From contig OZ241380.1 in NCBI GenBank assembly GCA_965200765.1, positions 2,232,001 to 2,296,000 of the forward strand: a stretch of 64,000 bases of DNA. The letters run 5' to 3'. The first letter of the stretch is position 1. The number at the start of each line of letters is the position of its first letter. Both the position numbers and the translations under genes were made by a program. This document shows positions 1 to 8,458 of the stretch, piece by piece. The notes under the pieces are model-generated. The model saw only the letters and a program-made list of their open reading frames with translations, did not search any database and was not told the origin of the DNA. The DNA is from G965200765 sp965200765. GTDB taxonomy: Bacteria; Pseudomonadota; Gammaproteobacteria; Arenicellales; JAJDZL01.

Positions 1-219
1 GAACAAGCCAATATGAGAGATGATCAGTCGAACACTGGAATCTTCAAATACTGAAACCAGAAAATTGCTAAAGACCTGACCGTACTGCCAAGATATCCAT
101 GCTGCCGCAATCCAGAACACGACGGACAAAAATGATCGCACGAATCCGCGGAACGCGCCAATCGCTGATGAGACGATAAAAATGCCCAGAAAGGCAAAAT
201 CAAGAAGGGAAAACGTCAA
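1..219 (-). CDS. cvpA: CvpA family membrane protein, N-terminal part
   Basis: The gene runs off the left edge, so only about 73 N-terminal residues are visible. They read as a hydrophobic helix followed by the conserved loop seen in CvpA proteins (a GAFRGFVRS-like stretch near residues 21-30) and a second hydrophobic helix. CvpA is an inner-membrane protein linked to colicin V production and envelope functions; its precise role is unsettled. Its place after accD, folC and a SPOR gene on the same strand matches the usual gammaproteobacterial order, where purF would follow. No ATG precedes the conserved part; the in-frame TTG is the best start, just after an in-frame TAA. The Shine-Dalgarno site is weak. 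Confidence 0.8.
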   Translation of the reverse strand, partial: MTFSLLDFAFLGIFIVSSAIGAFRGFVRSFLSVVFWIAAAWISWQYGQVFSNFLVSVFEDSSVRLIISHIGLF

Positions 220-361
220 GAATCTGCTACTCGGACAGTTGCTGTTGCAAATTTAGGCTTGTGCCCGCCCAATGAAACATGTATGCAAAAAATTGGGCTA
301 GGCGACCCGTTCACAAGCCGCTAATACAGTAAATACGTTGGGTCGGGTCAAACGCCAGAAA

Positions 362-1048
362 TTATCCGGATTGAGAAATGTGCCTGATCAGCGTGCTGTT
401 GATTTTCAGAGCATCGATTCCTTCAACTTTTTTTCCGATCTTGCCTGCATGCTCTTTGGAACCATAAGGACCAATCATCACTTTGGTTTGACTGCCACCA
501 CTTTCCTTGTGGGTGAACTGATGCGATTGGAAACCGTTTGCTTTCAGCTTTTTGCTGAGTACATCAGCATTTTCCTTGATAGAAAATGCCCCGACCTGTA
601 CGAACCAGCCCGCTGGCGATGACGCTTCAGCAACTTTCGGTTTCGTTATTTTTACCACCTTGGGTTTTTTCTGTTCCACAACAGGAGCTGGCGCGGGTTC
701 GCTTTTTGGTTCAGGCACCGACGCAACAGCAGCAATTTCTACCTTTTGGGGAGTGTCTTCGACGGTGGTTTCGGCCTGGTTGGCCGAACTGGAATTAATT
801 TCAATCGTTGGTATATTCGCCAAATCACTTTCTGGCGTGTCAGCAACCGCCGGTTCAGCCAACGCAACTGTCCTGATTGAATCATTTTGTTCAATCGGCA
901 CAACAATGTTGCTGACATTACTGCCGGGAGGTTCCAAAACGATAAAAAATACAACTGTTACGGTCAACAGCAAGATTATTGAACCCGCAATCTTGTTTTT
1001 GAGTCCCTCGACGGAGAACCTCATTGCGGTACCAGATTCGTTTTCCAT
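362..1048 (-). CDS. dedD: SPOR-domain protein, DedD-like
   Basis: About 228 residues. A short cytoplasmic N-terminus with a DedD-like FSVEGLKNKIAG motif leads into one membrane helix, then a long low-complexity Ser/Pro/Lys/Ala periplasmic linker. The C-terminal ~75 residues form a SPOR domain: GWFVQVGAFS near the start and KVMIGPYG in the middle. SPOR domains bind denuded septal peptidoglycan, and DedD supports cell division. It lies 9 bases or more behind folC and ahead of cvpA, the canonical order. I chose the ATG at 1048; an in-frame GTG at 1060 is possible. Function by homology is secure at the domain level; the exact orthology rests on position and the N-terminal motif. Confidence 0.85.
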   Translation of the reverse strand: MENESGTAMRFSVEGLKNKIAGSIILLLTVTVVFFIVLEPPGSNVSNIVVPIEQNDSIRTVALAEPAVADTPESDLANIPTIEINSSSANQAETTVEDTPQKVEIAAVASVPEPKSEPAPAPVVEQKKPKVVKITKPKVAEASSPAGWFVQVGAFSIKENADVLSKKLKANGFQSHQFTHKESGGSQTKVMIGPYGSKEHAGKIGKKVEGIDALKINSTLIRHISQSG

Positions 1049-1069
1049 AATGAAAAGCACAAGAAGTCA

Positions 1070-2377
1070 TTAATAATACTTGAATATTATACCACCAACC
1101 GTCAAAAATGACCCGAAAACTACAATTCTGTCCGCTTTGGATGCTCGCTTCTCTGCGGAACTGTAGGCATTTTGTACATTCTGGTGTTGAAATAAATTCG
1201 CATCATTTCCAACTACGCTTGTTACTCTCTGGCAGAGTTCATCCACAAAAATACCTCTGTTTTCATCACCAATGCTACACAAGTGCCATTCATCAAAACA
1301 GTGTTGCACCGAAGAAACAATTTCTTCAATCGGCTTTTCCGACAATACCGACATTACCGCGATATTCTTCCCGGAAACCGGATGCTCGCGTATGTATTCA
1401 CCCAGCACACGAACCGCTTCAACATTGTGTGCAACATCCAGCAAGGCCACTCCGCCATCTTTTCGCTGAACAACTTCAAGTCTGCCTCTAATTGAAGTCT
1501 GCCGAAGCCCGGTGCGTATTTTTTCTTCCGGAAGATTGAGAAATTTTCTTGCGAGCACAGCGGCAACAATAACCCCCGCAGTATTGTCAATCTGGCATGA
1601 GCCCGGGACTGGTAGTGCAGGGATTCCACGAATCTGCATCTCCTGCCCCTCATTGGTGCATTCCCAGACCCACTCACCCTGGTTCAATTCAAGGTTGAAA
1701 TCCTTTCCGATCGTGTGAAGCTTGATTCCAAGTTCATCTGCAACTTTGCAAATAGAATTGGGCGGATTGGGGTCGCTACATACCGCGATTTGTCCCTTGC
1801 GGAGAATTCCGGCCTTCTCAAACCCGATCAATTCTCTCGTATCTCCCAGCCACTTCTTGTGGTCCGTGCCAATTGAAGTGATACAGGCCAGATCAGCATC
1901 CAGTACATTGACTGCATCTTTTCGGCCGCCCAACCCGACTTCCATGACGGCAACCTCCACTTTCTTTTTCAAGAAGTAATCAATTGCAATCGCTGTGCCA
2001 AACTCAAAGAACGTAAGCGGTGTACTACCTCGCTTGGCTTCCACTTCTTCAAACTCTTCCAGCAACTCGGAATCTGAAATCAATTTGCCATTCACACAAA
2101 ATCGTTCGTTGAATCGAACCAAATGAGGAGAGGTGTACAATCCGGTTGAATATCCGGCATGTCTGAATATCGATTCCAGCATGGTAGCGACAGACCCCTT
2201 CCCGTTGGTGCCTGCTACACTGATCAAGTGAAACGGTATTTTGTCTGGACAAATTCTCTTGATGACCGCCGCGGTGCGGTCCAGAGTCAAATCCATCGTC
2301 CTGTTATGGAGCGACTGAATATATTTTAGCCAGTCCTCCAGACTGTTTTTTGTATCCACCCTAGGCAATATCGCCAT
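1070..2377 (-). CDS. folC: Dihydrofolate synthase / folylpolyglutamate synthase
   Basis: 435 residues, normal length for FolC. It adds glutamate to dihydropteroate and to folates using ATP. The Mur-ligase-type P-loop is visible (VAGTNGKGS near residue 55), followed by YTSPHL and RFNER, and the second FolC motif VMEVGLGGRKDAVN with a metal/ATP-binding region ending in SIGTDH. The C-terminal domain has LLDVAHN as expected. The start overlaps the end of accD by 17 bases, so the two are probably translated from one transcript. The reading frame is intact with no missing catalytic motif. Confidence 0.96.
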   Translation of the reverse strand: MAILPRVDTKNSLEDWLKYIQSLHNRTMDLTLDRTAAVIKRICPDKIPFHLISVAGTNGKGSVATMLESIFRHAGYSTGLYTSPHLVRFNERFCVNGKLISDSELLEEFEEVEAKRGSTPLTFFEFGTAIAIDYFLKKKVEVAVMEVGLGGRKDAVNVLDADLACITSIGTDHKKWLGDTRELIGFEKAGILRKGQIAVCSDPNPPNSICKVADELGIKLHTIGKDFNLELNQGEWVWECTNEGQEMQIRGIPALPVPGSCQIDNTAGVIVAAVLARKFLNLPEEKIRTGLRQTSIRGRLEVVQRKDGGVALLDVAHNVEAVRVLGEYIREHPVSGKNIAVMSVLSEKPIEEIVSSVQHCFDEWHLCSIGDENRGIFVDELCQRVTSVVGNDANLFQHQNVQNAYSSAEKRASKADRIVVFGSFLTVGGIIFKYY

Positions 2378-3287
2378 GATGCTCTAGCGGCAAAACTGTT
2401 TCACTGTCAAGCGCACCGCTGTTACCGGAAGTCGTGTGTCCAAGCAGGATTGACAGGATTCCATGAATTTCTTCCCGAAGTTTTCGCCGATCCACAACTT
2501 TGTCCAGTGCGCCGTGTTCCAGCAAAAATTCTGCGCGTTGAAAACCTTCGGGCAACGACTCTTTCACAGTCTGTGTGATCACCCGTTCACCAGCGAATCC
2601 GACGAGTGCTTTTGGTTCGGCAATCAGTACATCACCCAGCATGCCAAGACTTGCCGAGACTCCGCCCATAGTCGGGTCCGTCAAAACTGAAATGTACGGT
2701 ATGTTCGCCTGCTTCAGTTGATTGACGGCTGCAGTTGTCTTGGCCATCTGCAACAATGAATACATGGCTTCCTGCATACGCGCACCGCCACTTGCAGAAA
2801 AGCACACCAATGGACAATGGTTTTCAATGCTTCTCTCAACCGCTTGCACAAACCGCTGACCAACCACAGACCCCATTGAACCACCCATGAACTCAAAGTC
2901 GAATGCGACAACAACAATCGGCAGTCCGTGCAGATTGCCTTCTGCAATCAGTATCGCATCAAGATTTCCTGTTGTTTTCTGAGCTTCTGCCAAGCGGTCT
3001 CGGTACCGCTTGCTGTCTTTGAACTTAAGAATGTCAACAGGCTTGACCTGGCTGTCCAGAATTTTGCCCGTGTCCTTGTCCAGAAAGGACTCAATTCTTC
3101 TGGCGGCCGACATGCGAAGATGGTGATTGCATTTCGGGCACACCATAGCATTGTTGTCGAGTTCCTGTCGGTATAAAACCTCGCTACATTCAGGGCACTT
3201 GACCCAGACACCTTCGGGAACACCCTTTTTTCTGATTCGGGCTCCCGGTTTGATCTTGGGCGGCAACAGATCGGAAAACCAGCTCAT
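2361..3287 (-). CDS. accD: Acetyl-CoA carboxylase carboxyltransferase beta subunit
   Basis: 308 residues. With AccA it moves the carboxyl group from biotin to acetyl-CoA, making malonyl-CoA for fatty acid synthesis. The N-terminal four-cysteine zinc ribbon is clear (CPECSEVL then MVCPKCNHHL), followed by the crotonase-like domain with FMGGSMGSVVG and SGGARMQE, and a second oxyanion segment around DPTMGGVSAS. In related genomes accD follows trpA; here the upstream neighbour on the strand is a DNA methyltransferase, so accD may need its own promoter in the 270 bases before it. That stretch also holds a possible small broken frame. Confidence 0.97.
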   Translation of the reverse strand: MSWFSDLLPPKIKPGARIRKKGVPEGVWVKCPECSEVLYRQELDNNAMVCPKCNHHLRMSAARRIESFLDKDTGKILDSQVKPVDILKFKDSKRYRDRLAEAQKTTGNLDAILIAEGNLHGLPIVVVAFDFEFMGGSMGSVVGQRFVQAVERSIENHCPLVCFSASGGARMQEAMYSLLQMAKTTAAVNQLKQANIPYISVLTDPTMGGVSASLGMLGDVLIAEPKALVGFAGERVITQTVKESLPEGFQRAEFLLEHGALDKVVDRRKLREEIHGILSILLGHTTSGNSGALDSETVLPLEHHGDIA

Positions 3288-3343
3288 AATGTCAAATTAG
3301 GTATTAATCGTACTTTGCTTTGTAAAATTCTAGAGTTTGCCTA

Positions 3344-3507
3344 TCACTTCGGCTTAGCTCCTGTTTTGTTCTTTGCGGTAATCACACAAAACTCTGCAGG
3401 GTGGCTCATCAAGTAGTCAAAGGCATTGCTACTGGTGAAGGAACTTCCTTGGAACCTTGTTCATATATTACCCCAAATCGTTTTCTGTTTTCAGTACTTT
3501 GTGCCAT
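3344..3507 (-). pseudogene. Possible small broken ORF downstream of the methyltransferase
   Basis: An ATG at 3507 follows a strong Shine-Dalgarno stretch (GGAGAGAGG on the minus strand, 3512-3520). The frame reads 32 residues beginning MAQSTENRKRFGVIYEQG and stops at 3409. Another frame over the second half stays open and ends at 3344 with a stretch containing FDYLMSHPAEF. One indel near 3450 would join the two into about 50 residues. I recognise no family. It may be a remnant of a partner gene of the methyltransferase, or two chance frames beside a good ribosome site. Confidence 0.25.
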
Positions 3508-3557
3508 TTGCCCTCTCTCCGGCAGAACAGTGGTTCTATTGAAGTAGATTTTGGAAC

Positions 3558-4535
3558 TTATGCAACCAGTGAATTTCGTTCCCAGAAGACCCCGTCTCTA
3601 TATCCTTGTATGTTTTTGTCCGTTCTTGCTACTCTTACTCGTTTTAACGCCCAACACAAATACTCTTGGTTAATGTCTATACCAAGCCACTGTCTCCCAA
3701 GTTTCTCACAAACTGCAGCAGTTGTTCCACTCCCAAGAAATGGGTCAAAGACAAACCCATTGGCCTGCGAACTGGCCAATACAAGTCTTGCGACCAGCTT
3801 TTCTGGCTTTTGTGCTGGATGGTTTGTATTTTCTGCCATAGACCAGAATGGTACAGTTATATCCGTCCAAATATTGGAAGGATGAGTCAGCCGGAATTTG
3901 TTGTTCCCTTCCTCTACCCAATCCTTTGGTTTTCCATTCACTCGGTAAGGGGCAATTACTTTACGCTTTAGCTTTACAGCATTAACATTGAAGTAATATT
4001 CTTTTGAATTTGTGCAAAACCAGATGTCTTCTGTGTTGTTTTTCCAATTGGATTTGGACCCTCTTCCTTTCTCTCTTTCCCATGTAATTCTGTTCTTTAC
4101 ATGAAACTTGCGCTCCAAGACTGGAAACACCATTGTAGATGTATACCAGTCGGAACATACATAAATTGTTGCTTGTCGCTTAAGCGTTGGAATGATGGCA
4201 TCGACCAAACTCTCAAACCAACTCTGGTACTCCTCGCGACTTTTTTTCTTGAACAACCTGCCATTGTAGTTCTTCGACAAATTATAGGGCGGATCAAGAA
4301 TGAGCAGATCAACAAATTTGTCAGGCAAGCAAGGTAAAATTTCGAAAACGTCTCCCTGCACAACTCTATTTGCTATCTGACCCAGTTCAATGGAAGAGTC
4401 AATGTGTAAAATTTCGTTTGAAAGTTCGTCCAGTTCAACTCTGGAACAAGAAAGTGTGCGATTTCTAGGCGCTATCCTGTTGCCATGCTCGGCGGCGTGT
4501 ACATTTTTCTGAAACAAACCTGGTTGTTGACTCAC
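3558..4535 (-). CDS. Site-specific DNA methyltransferase, beta-type amino-MTase
   Basis: 325 residues. The catalytic motif IV DPPY (81-84, in LLILDPPYNLSKNY) precedes the S-adenosylmethionine motif FDPFLGSGTT (from 263), the order of the beta group of N6-adenine/N4-cytosine methyltransferases. A conserved HPAQKPEKL segment precedes motif I. A target-recognition region should lie between about 110 and 230. The best start is GTG at 4535, seven bases after AGGAG. No restriction endonuclease is evident beside it, so it may be an orphan or the survivor of a restriction-modification pair. It sits exactly where trpBA would be expected between trpF and accD, and is AT-richer than its flanks, which suggests acquisition. 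Confidence 0.85.
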   Translation of the reverse strand: MSQQPGLFQKNVHAAEHGNRIAPRNRTLSCSRVELDELSNEILHIDSSIELGQIANRVVQGDVFEILPCLPDKFVDLLILDPPYNLSKNYNGRLFKKKSREEYQSWFESLVDAIIPTLKRQATIYVCSDWYTSTMVFPVLERKFHVKNRITWEREKGRGSKSNWKNNTEDIWFCTNSKEYYFNVNAVKLKRKVIAPYRVNGKPKDWVEEGNNKFRLTHPSNIWTDITVPFWSMAENTNHPAQKPEKLVARLVLASSQANGFVFDPFLGSGTTAAVCEKLGRQWLGIDINQEYLCWALKRVRVARTDKNIQGYRDGVFWERNSLVA

Positions 4536-4701
4536 ATCATCTCTCCTTTACAAAGTTCGTTGCCAATTAATCAGTCCAAGCATTCAAAACCGAATAAATG
4601 ATGATGCGTGAGTTGTTGCCGTTGCAACTCGGCAACACATTCATCTGGTCGCTATCAGTGACTTTCAGATTGTTGTTTGGCATCATAAATTTAGACTTGA
4701 T

Positions 4702-5376
4702 TTAATGCCGTAACATGTCTGCCGAGCGAACAGCTGACACAAATTGGTGAATCGCGTTGCGGTCCTTGACACCACCCGAAATTTCAACACCGGTACTTAC
4801 ATCCACGCCAGTTGGACCTACTTGATGAATAGCGTCGCATACATTTTCCGCACTTAAGCCGCCAGCAAGAATTACAGGCGTTTCAATACATGGAATCATA
4901 TCCCATGCAAAGGTCCGTCCAGTACCACCAACCCGTTCTGATTCGTAGGCATCCAGCAAGAATGCGGCAGCATCCGTGTAGCGCTCAAGTGCCTGTTGAA
5001 TTTGCCCGGTACTTTGCACCCGCAACGCCTTGATATACGGAATTCCAGACTCGCGGCAACGCTCAGGCGACTCATTACCATGGAACTGGATAAAATCCAC
5101 TCCAACAGTGTTGATGACTTGCTCCAAAAGTTCGTCCACCGGGTCCACGACAACCCCAACGGAAGATACTGAATCGGGAAGTGATTCACGAATCGACTTT
5201 GCCTGACCGGGTGTGAGATTTCTGGAACTGGGCGCATAGAAGACCAACCCGATTGCGTCGGCCCCATGTTCCACTGCATAGCCGGCATCTCGCGTACTGG
5301 TGATTCCGCAAATCTTGATTTGCGTTCGTACACCATCGTCGGCTTCCGAATCGTTGAAAAGACCACGGTTATTCAT
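4702..5376 (-). CDS. trpF: Phosphoribosylanthranilate isomerase
   Basis: 224 residues, a full-length TIM barrel. It converts N-(5-phosphoribosyl)anthranilate to the carboxyphenylamino-deoxyribulose phosphate in tryptophan synthesis. The N-terminal catalytic motif KICGIT, then GLVFY with SSRN, FIQFHG(NE) and the late LAGGLSAENV and GVDVSTGVE phosphate-binding segments are all present. The catalytic cysteine is the C of KICG, and the catalytic aspartate is in LLDAY. It is separated from trpB and trpA, which lie 5-7 kb away on the other strand, and is flanked on both sides by DNA methyltransferase genes. Confidence 0.96.
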   Translation of the reverse strand: MNNRGLFNDSEADDGVRTQIKICGITSTRDAGYAVEHGADAIGLVFYAPSSRNLTPGQAKSIRESLPDSVSSVGVVVDPVDELLEQVINTVGVDFIQFHGNESPERCRESGIPYIKALRVQSTGQIQQALERYTDAAAFLLDAYESERVGGTGRTFAWDMIPCIETPVILAGGLSAENVCDAIHQVGPTGVDVSTGVEISGGVKDRNAIHQFVSAVRSADMLRH

Positions 5377-5526
5377 GTTCGGATTGTAGATGTTGCGTTT
5401 TTGAGATGTAACCTGATATCCTAGCCATCCTTCTATTGTATATCCTGTTCAAGTTTTCGATCTTGTAATTGAACCGAAAGTCAAAAATTTTGAATAAAAA
5501 ATCAGAATTTAAGGCAATCCCGATTG

Positions 5527-6600
5527 TCAAATCTCTTCAATAATTCTTTGTACACCGTAGTGAAAATATGTAGGGTCGATTTCACCACCGAAACTTCTTC
5601 GATTTTCCATTCGAGCTGCAATGCATGCAGTGAACAGTCCTCCGAACGGCTCCCAAATTACATCACCCTCGTCGGATGAAGCATCAATAATCATCCTGGT
5701 CAAGTCTAAAGGTTTCTGGTTCAAGTGAACAGCTTTTCCTTTCCTTCCATTTGTTCTGCAACGTTCCGCTCCGTGAAGTGGGGCACGACTCCAAACATTA
5801 GTAAAACCATAAGGGCATTTAAATTTCGTCCGCATAGCCGACCACTGTTCAATCGTACCGGGCAGCTTGCCGTCAATTGAAAAATAGGGCCTTCCTGTAG
5901 CTTTACCAAATGTATTCGCATATTCTTGTAGCCGGAGAAACATTTCTGGTGGTGGGAAATACCAAACATGACCCTGATCAAAGTATTTTCTTACAGCGGC
6001 ATCCGCTACTCCACAGGCTTCATTCGCTTTATTTAAGGGTAACCCGGAGCGCTTCCATTCTGTTAATAACCATTCTTTTAACGAGAGTCCGTTAATCCTG
6101 GCTTCATAAACATACTGTACGCAAATTTCAGTTACAACTGGAAATCTTCGAATTCGATTTGTATTTACATTTCCAGCAATATGGGATTTTCCCTTGTCCC
6201 AAATATTTGCATTCACATAACGCCAGCCGTATTCCTCCAATACAGGGTGAACAGTAGCCCAGCCAATTTCTGAATTCCAAAACCATAGTGTAGTCGACGG
6301 TGTTGCCTTGGCGGACCAAGCAGCAATGTGAGGATGATACCAATTCGGTAAATCCAAATGGTCCGATGTGTCACCTTCAAACCCCAAAACACCATATGCC
6401 CCGTCAGAGATGATAACTGTAGGAATGTCCCATTTTTCATAGAAATTAAGACTGTCCCCCAAGCATACACTTATAAACTCATCAGACCAGCTATCTTGTT
6501 TTATTTCAGTTGAGCTTATAGACTTTATGCTTTTGCTACGGCCAACAGTACTCGTCGGTATGTTTTGTTTGGCTTGTGATCTGGTTTCTTTCAAAATCAA
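5527..6600 (-). CDS. Probable DNA methyltransferase with a variant motif IV
   Basis: 357 residues. The N-terminal half has VIISDGAYGV (motif IV region, SDGAYG at 65-70, in place of the usual DPPY or SPPY). The C-terminal end has a motif I-like IWEPFGGLFTA (from about 315) followed by GGEIDPTYF, preceded by HLNQKPLDLTRMI, a segment typical of DNA amino-methyltransferases. Between them is an inserted helical region around residues 170-240 that could recognise DNA. The order IV then I again indicates the beta group. The alanine where proline normally sits in motif IV makes activity uncertain. It is AT-rich, lies upstream of trpF on the same strand, and no endonuclease gene is visible nearby. Confidence 0.7.
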   Translation of the reverse strand: MILKETRSQAKQNIPTSTVGRSKSIKSISSTEIKQDSWSDEFISVCLGDSLNFYEKWDIPTVIISDGAYGVLGFEGDTSDHLDLPNWYHPHIAAWSAKATPSTTLWFWNSEIGWATVHPVLEEYGWRYVNANIWDKGKSHIAGNVNTNRIRRFPVVTEICVQYVYEARINGLSLKEWLLTEWKRSGLPLNKANEACGVADAAVRKYFDQGHVWYFPPPEMFLRLQEYANTFGKATGRPYFSIDGKLPGTIEQWSAMRTKFKCPYGFTNVWSRAPLHGAERCRTNGRKGKAVHLNQKPLDLTRMIIDASSDEGDVIWEPFGGLFTACIAARMENRRSFGGEIDPTYFHYGVQRIIEEI

Positions 6601-7179
6601 TTTATTTCAATTGCTTCGGTTCGTATTATACAATGAAGATTGACTGCATATCTAAAACAACATCACCTACGTCACTTGGTTCTTGTTCAGTTGACTGCAC
6701 TATTTCTTGGCGAAAAACACAATTAAGCAAACACCATGCATGCCAAATTCAGCACCAAATTACGTTTAAAATGTAACCGATAATAGCAAAAATGACCGTA
6801 ACTCAAATTACATCATTTAATTGCCCGATGATGAGTAGATTTCAATCAACTGATGTCTTCATCTTTGAGAAGCCATGCCAACCTCTCTATGCATGCTTCC
6901 TCTATGGTTATTCTCAGAATCGATGCAAATCTGCTCGCGAATGCACCTCACCAATATATCGCATATAATTCAGCAAGCAAGTGCGATTATACTGTATGGT
7001 ACTGTCGGGATGACACAAGCGCATGAGCATTACGGATTATTACTAATAAACATTATTTACTTTTCATCAGTTGCTTTTCGACTGCAAACAGTGCTACGCG
7101 TAAACAAGATGGCGAGGGTAAGTTCGTCTGGAAAATTTACAAGGGCACCCAAATTTTTTCTTTATGGTACAGCAATTCT
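6601..7179. other. 579-base intergenic region, no gene supported
   Basis: AT-rich stretch between the divergent methyltransferase and hydrolase genes. It must carry promoters for both directions, but I see no convincing -35/-10 pair, no strong inverted repeat and no RNA gene. The longest open frame (102 codons, ending inside the hydrolase start) has no recognisable protein features. Confidence 0.5.
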
Positions 7180-8448
7180 ATGAAAATCAAATATCGGCGT
7201 GACCACAGCAAACGCGCGGCAATTCTTGTTGCTTGCTTGGCAATTGTGTTTGCAGGTGGCGTTTCTGCAAGCTCCAACCATATTGTCGACTTGGCAAGCA
7301 ATATTGAAATCTGCAAAGTACCGAGTCCCAAGCATCCTTCTACTGCATTCAAGATTACCAAGTCAGAGCCAGATGAAAACAACGACTACTGGATGACTTA
7401 CGAATGCAAAGAAACCTGTTCTGACTGGAAAGAGTGCCAGGTTCCTTCCTATACTTCTCGTGGCAGGTTGATCAAGGAAGGCAAGGAACCCAAGATGGCG
7501 GTGGCTTTTGTTGTTGACAGGATGGGCGGACACTTGTCCTTTACAACCAGGCACAGTGGTAACAAAACTGTTCTGTTTCACTCTGGAGTTGGCGGAACAC
7601 GCTACTGGGCAATACCAACTGTGCAAGGTATCGAAAACCAGTCAAATGCCGGCACTGTGATGCTACGGTGGGACAGTGGGTTTATTGCAACTTCCGGAGT
7701 TCAAACAGCTCAATGGGGCTGGTTTACAAGAACTACTCAACAAGCCGCTCGAATTCCGAATTTGAACAAACGGGTTGCAAGCGCAATTGCGTGGGTACAC
7801 GAAAACTTGGCAAAACCCGGCAAATTTGGAACCGCCGGATGCAGCATGGGTGCCCAAGCAACATTCGGCGCAGTTTACTGGCATGATATTGATGAAGTTG
7901 TCGACTACCAACTGTTCATGGGCGGACCGCCGTTATGGGACATCAATGCTGGTTGCGGCAGACGCATCTATACACAAGGGTACTGCGACATTGATGCCAG
8001 CGTAGCTTGCAGCAACGATTCGGATTGCAAGCAACTAGCGGATTACAGCAAATGCTATGTACCTGCAACGATACCACTGGCCCGACTGTATGAGTCCTTT
8101 GCAAATCATGTTCACGCCACCACTGCTTGTAACATTAACGAAGCAGATTCAAGCAGTCAACCGTTCAAACCATTTGATGAAAGCAGTTTCAGATTTACAG
8201 AAGGAGATTGGGATTTTGATCATCCGGTCGATTTTCACTCGGATTTGCGTGATCCGACGTGGAGTGGAAACATTGGTAGCGATGAAGAATGGGCGTTGGG
8301 ACATTGGATGCAAGTATTCAACAAATTAGAATCGAAATCTGGTCATCCGAAAAGATGGCTTACACAACTGAATGCCAGTCACTGTGCAGCAATGAATGAT
8401 GGAGAAACAGCAGTGCGAACAATATTGAAAGGCATGGAATTGAAGTAA
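7180..8448 (+). CDS. Secreted cysteine-rich alpha/beta-hydrolase-like protein
   Basis: 422 residues. The N-terminus has a basic stretch, a hydrophobic core and an Ala-Ser-Ala type cleavage region near residue 31, so it should be exported. A nucleophile elbow GCSMGAQ (Ser222) sits after a helix-rich segment, as in alpha/beta hydrolases, and a late His (about 401, in NASHCAAMND) could complete a triad. Cysteines are abundant, for example in CKETCSDWKEC and CSNDSDCKQ, which suggests disulfides outside the cytoplasm. I do not recognise the family or substrate. The stop is 10 bases before a nucleoside transporter gene, so the two are probably one operon; release of nucleosides outside the cell is an inference from that context only. 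Confidence 0.75.
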   Translation: MKIKYRRDHSKRAAILVACLAIVFAGGVSASSNHIVDLASNIEICKVPSPKHPSTAFKITKSEPDENNDYWMTYECKETCSDWKECQVPSYTSRGRLIKEGKEPKMAVAFVVDRMGGHLSFTTRHSGNKTVLFHSGVGGTRYWAIPTVQGIENQSNAGTVMLRWDSGFIATSGVQTAQWGWFTRTTQQAARIPNLNKRVASAIAWVHENLAKPGKFGTAGCSMGAQATFGAVYWHDIDEVVDYQLFMGGPPLWDINAGCGRRIYTQGYCDIDASVACSNDSDCKQLADYSKCYVPATIPLARLYESFANHVHATTACNINEADSSSQPFKPFDESSFRFTEGDWDFDHPVDFHSDLRDPTWSGNIGSDEEWALGHWMQVFNKLESKSGHPKRWLTQLNASHCAAMNDGETAVRTILKGMELK

Positions 8449-8458
8449 GGCAAGATTT

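Noticed and set aside
267..298. Seven-base inverted repeat GCCCAAT/ATTGGGC between dedD and cvpA
   Set aside because: 18-base loop and no T-run; too weak to call a terminator.
6875..7183. 102-codon frame before the secreted hydrolase
   Set aside because: Composition is not protein-like, no ribosome site, and it overlaps the hydrolase start.
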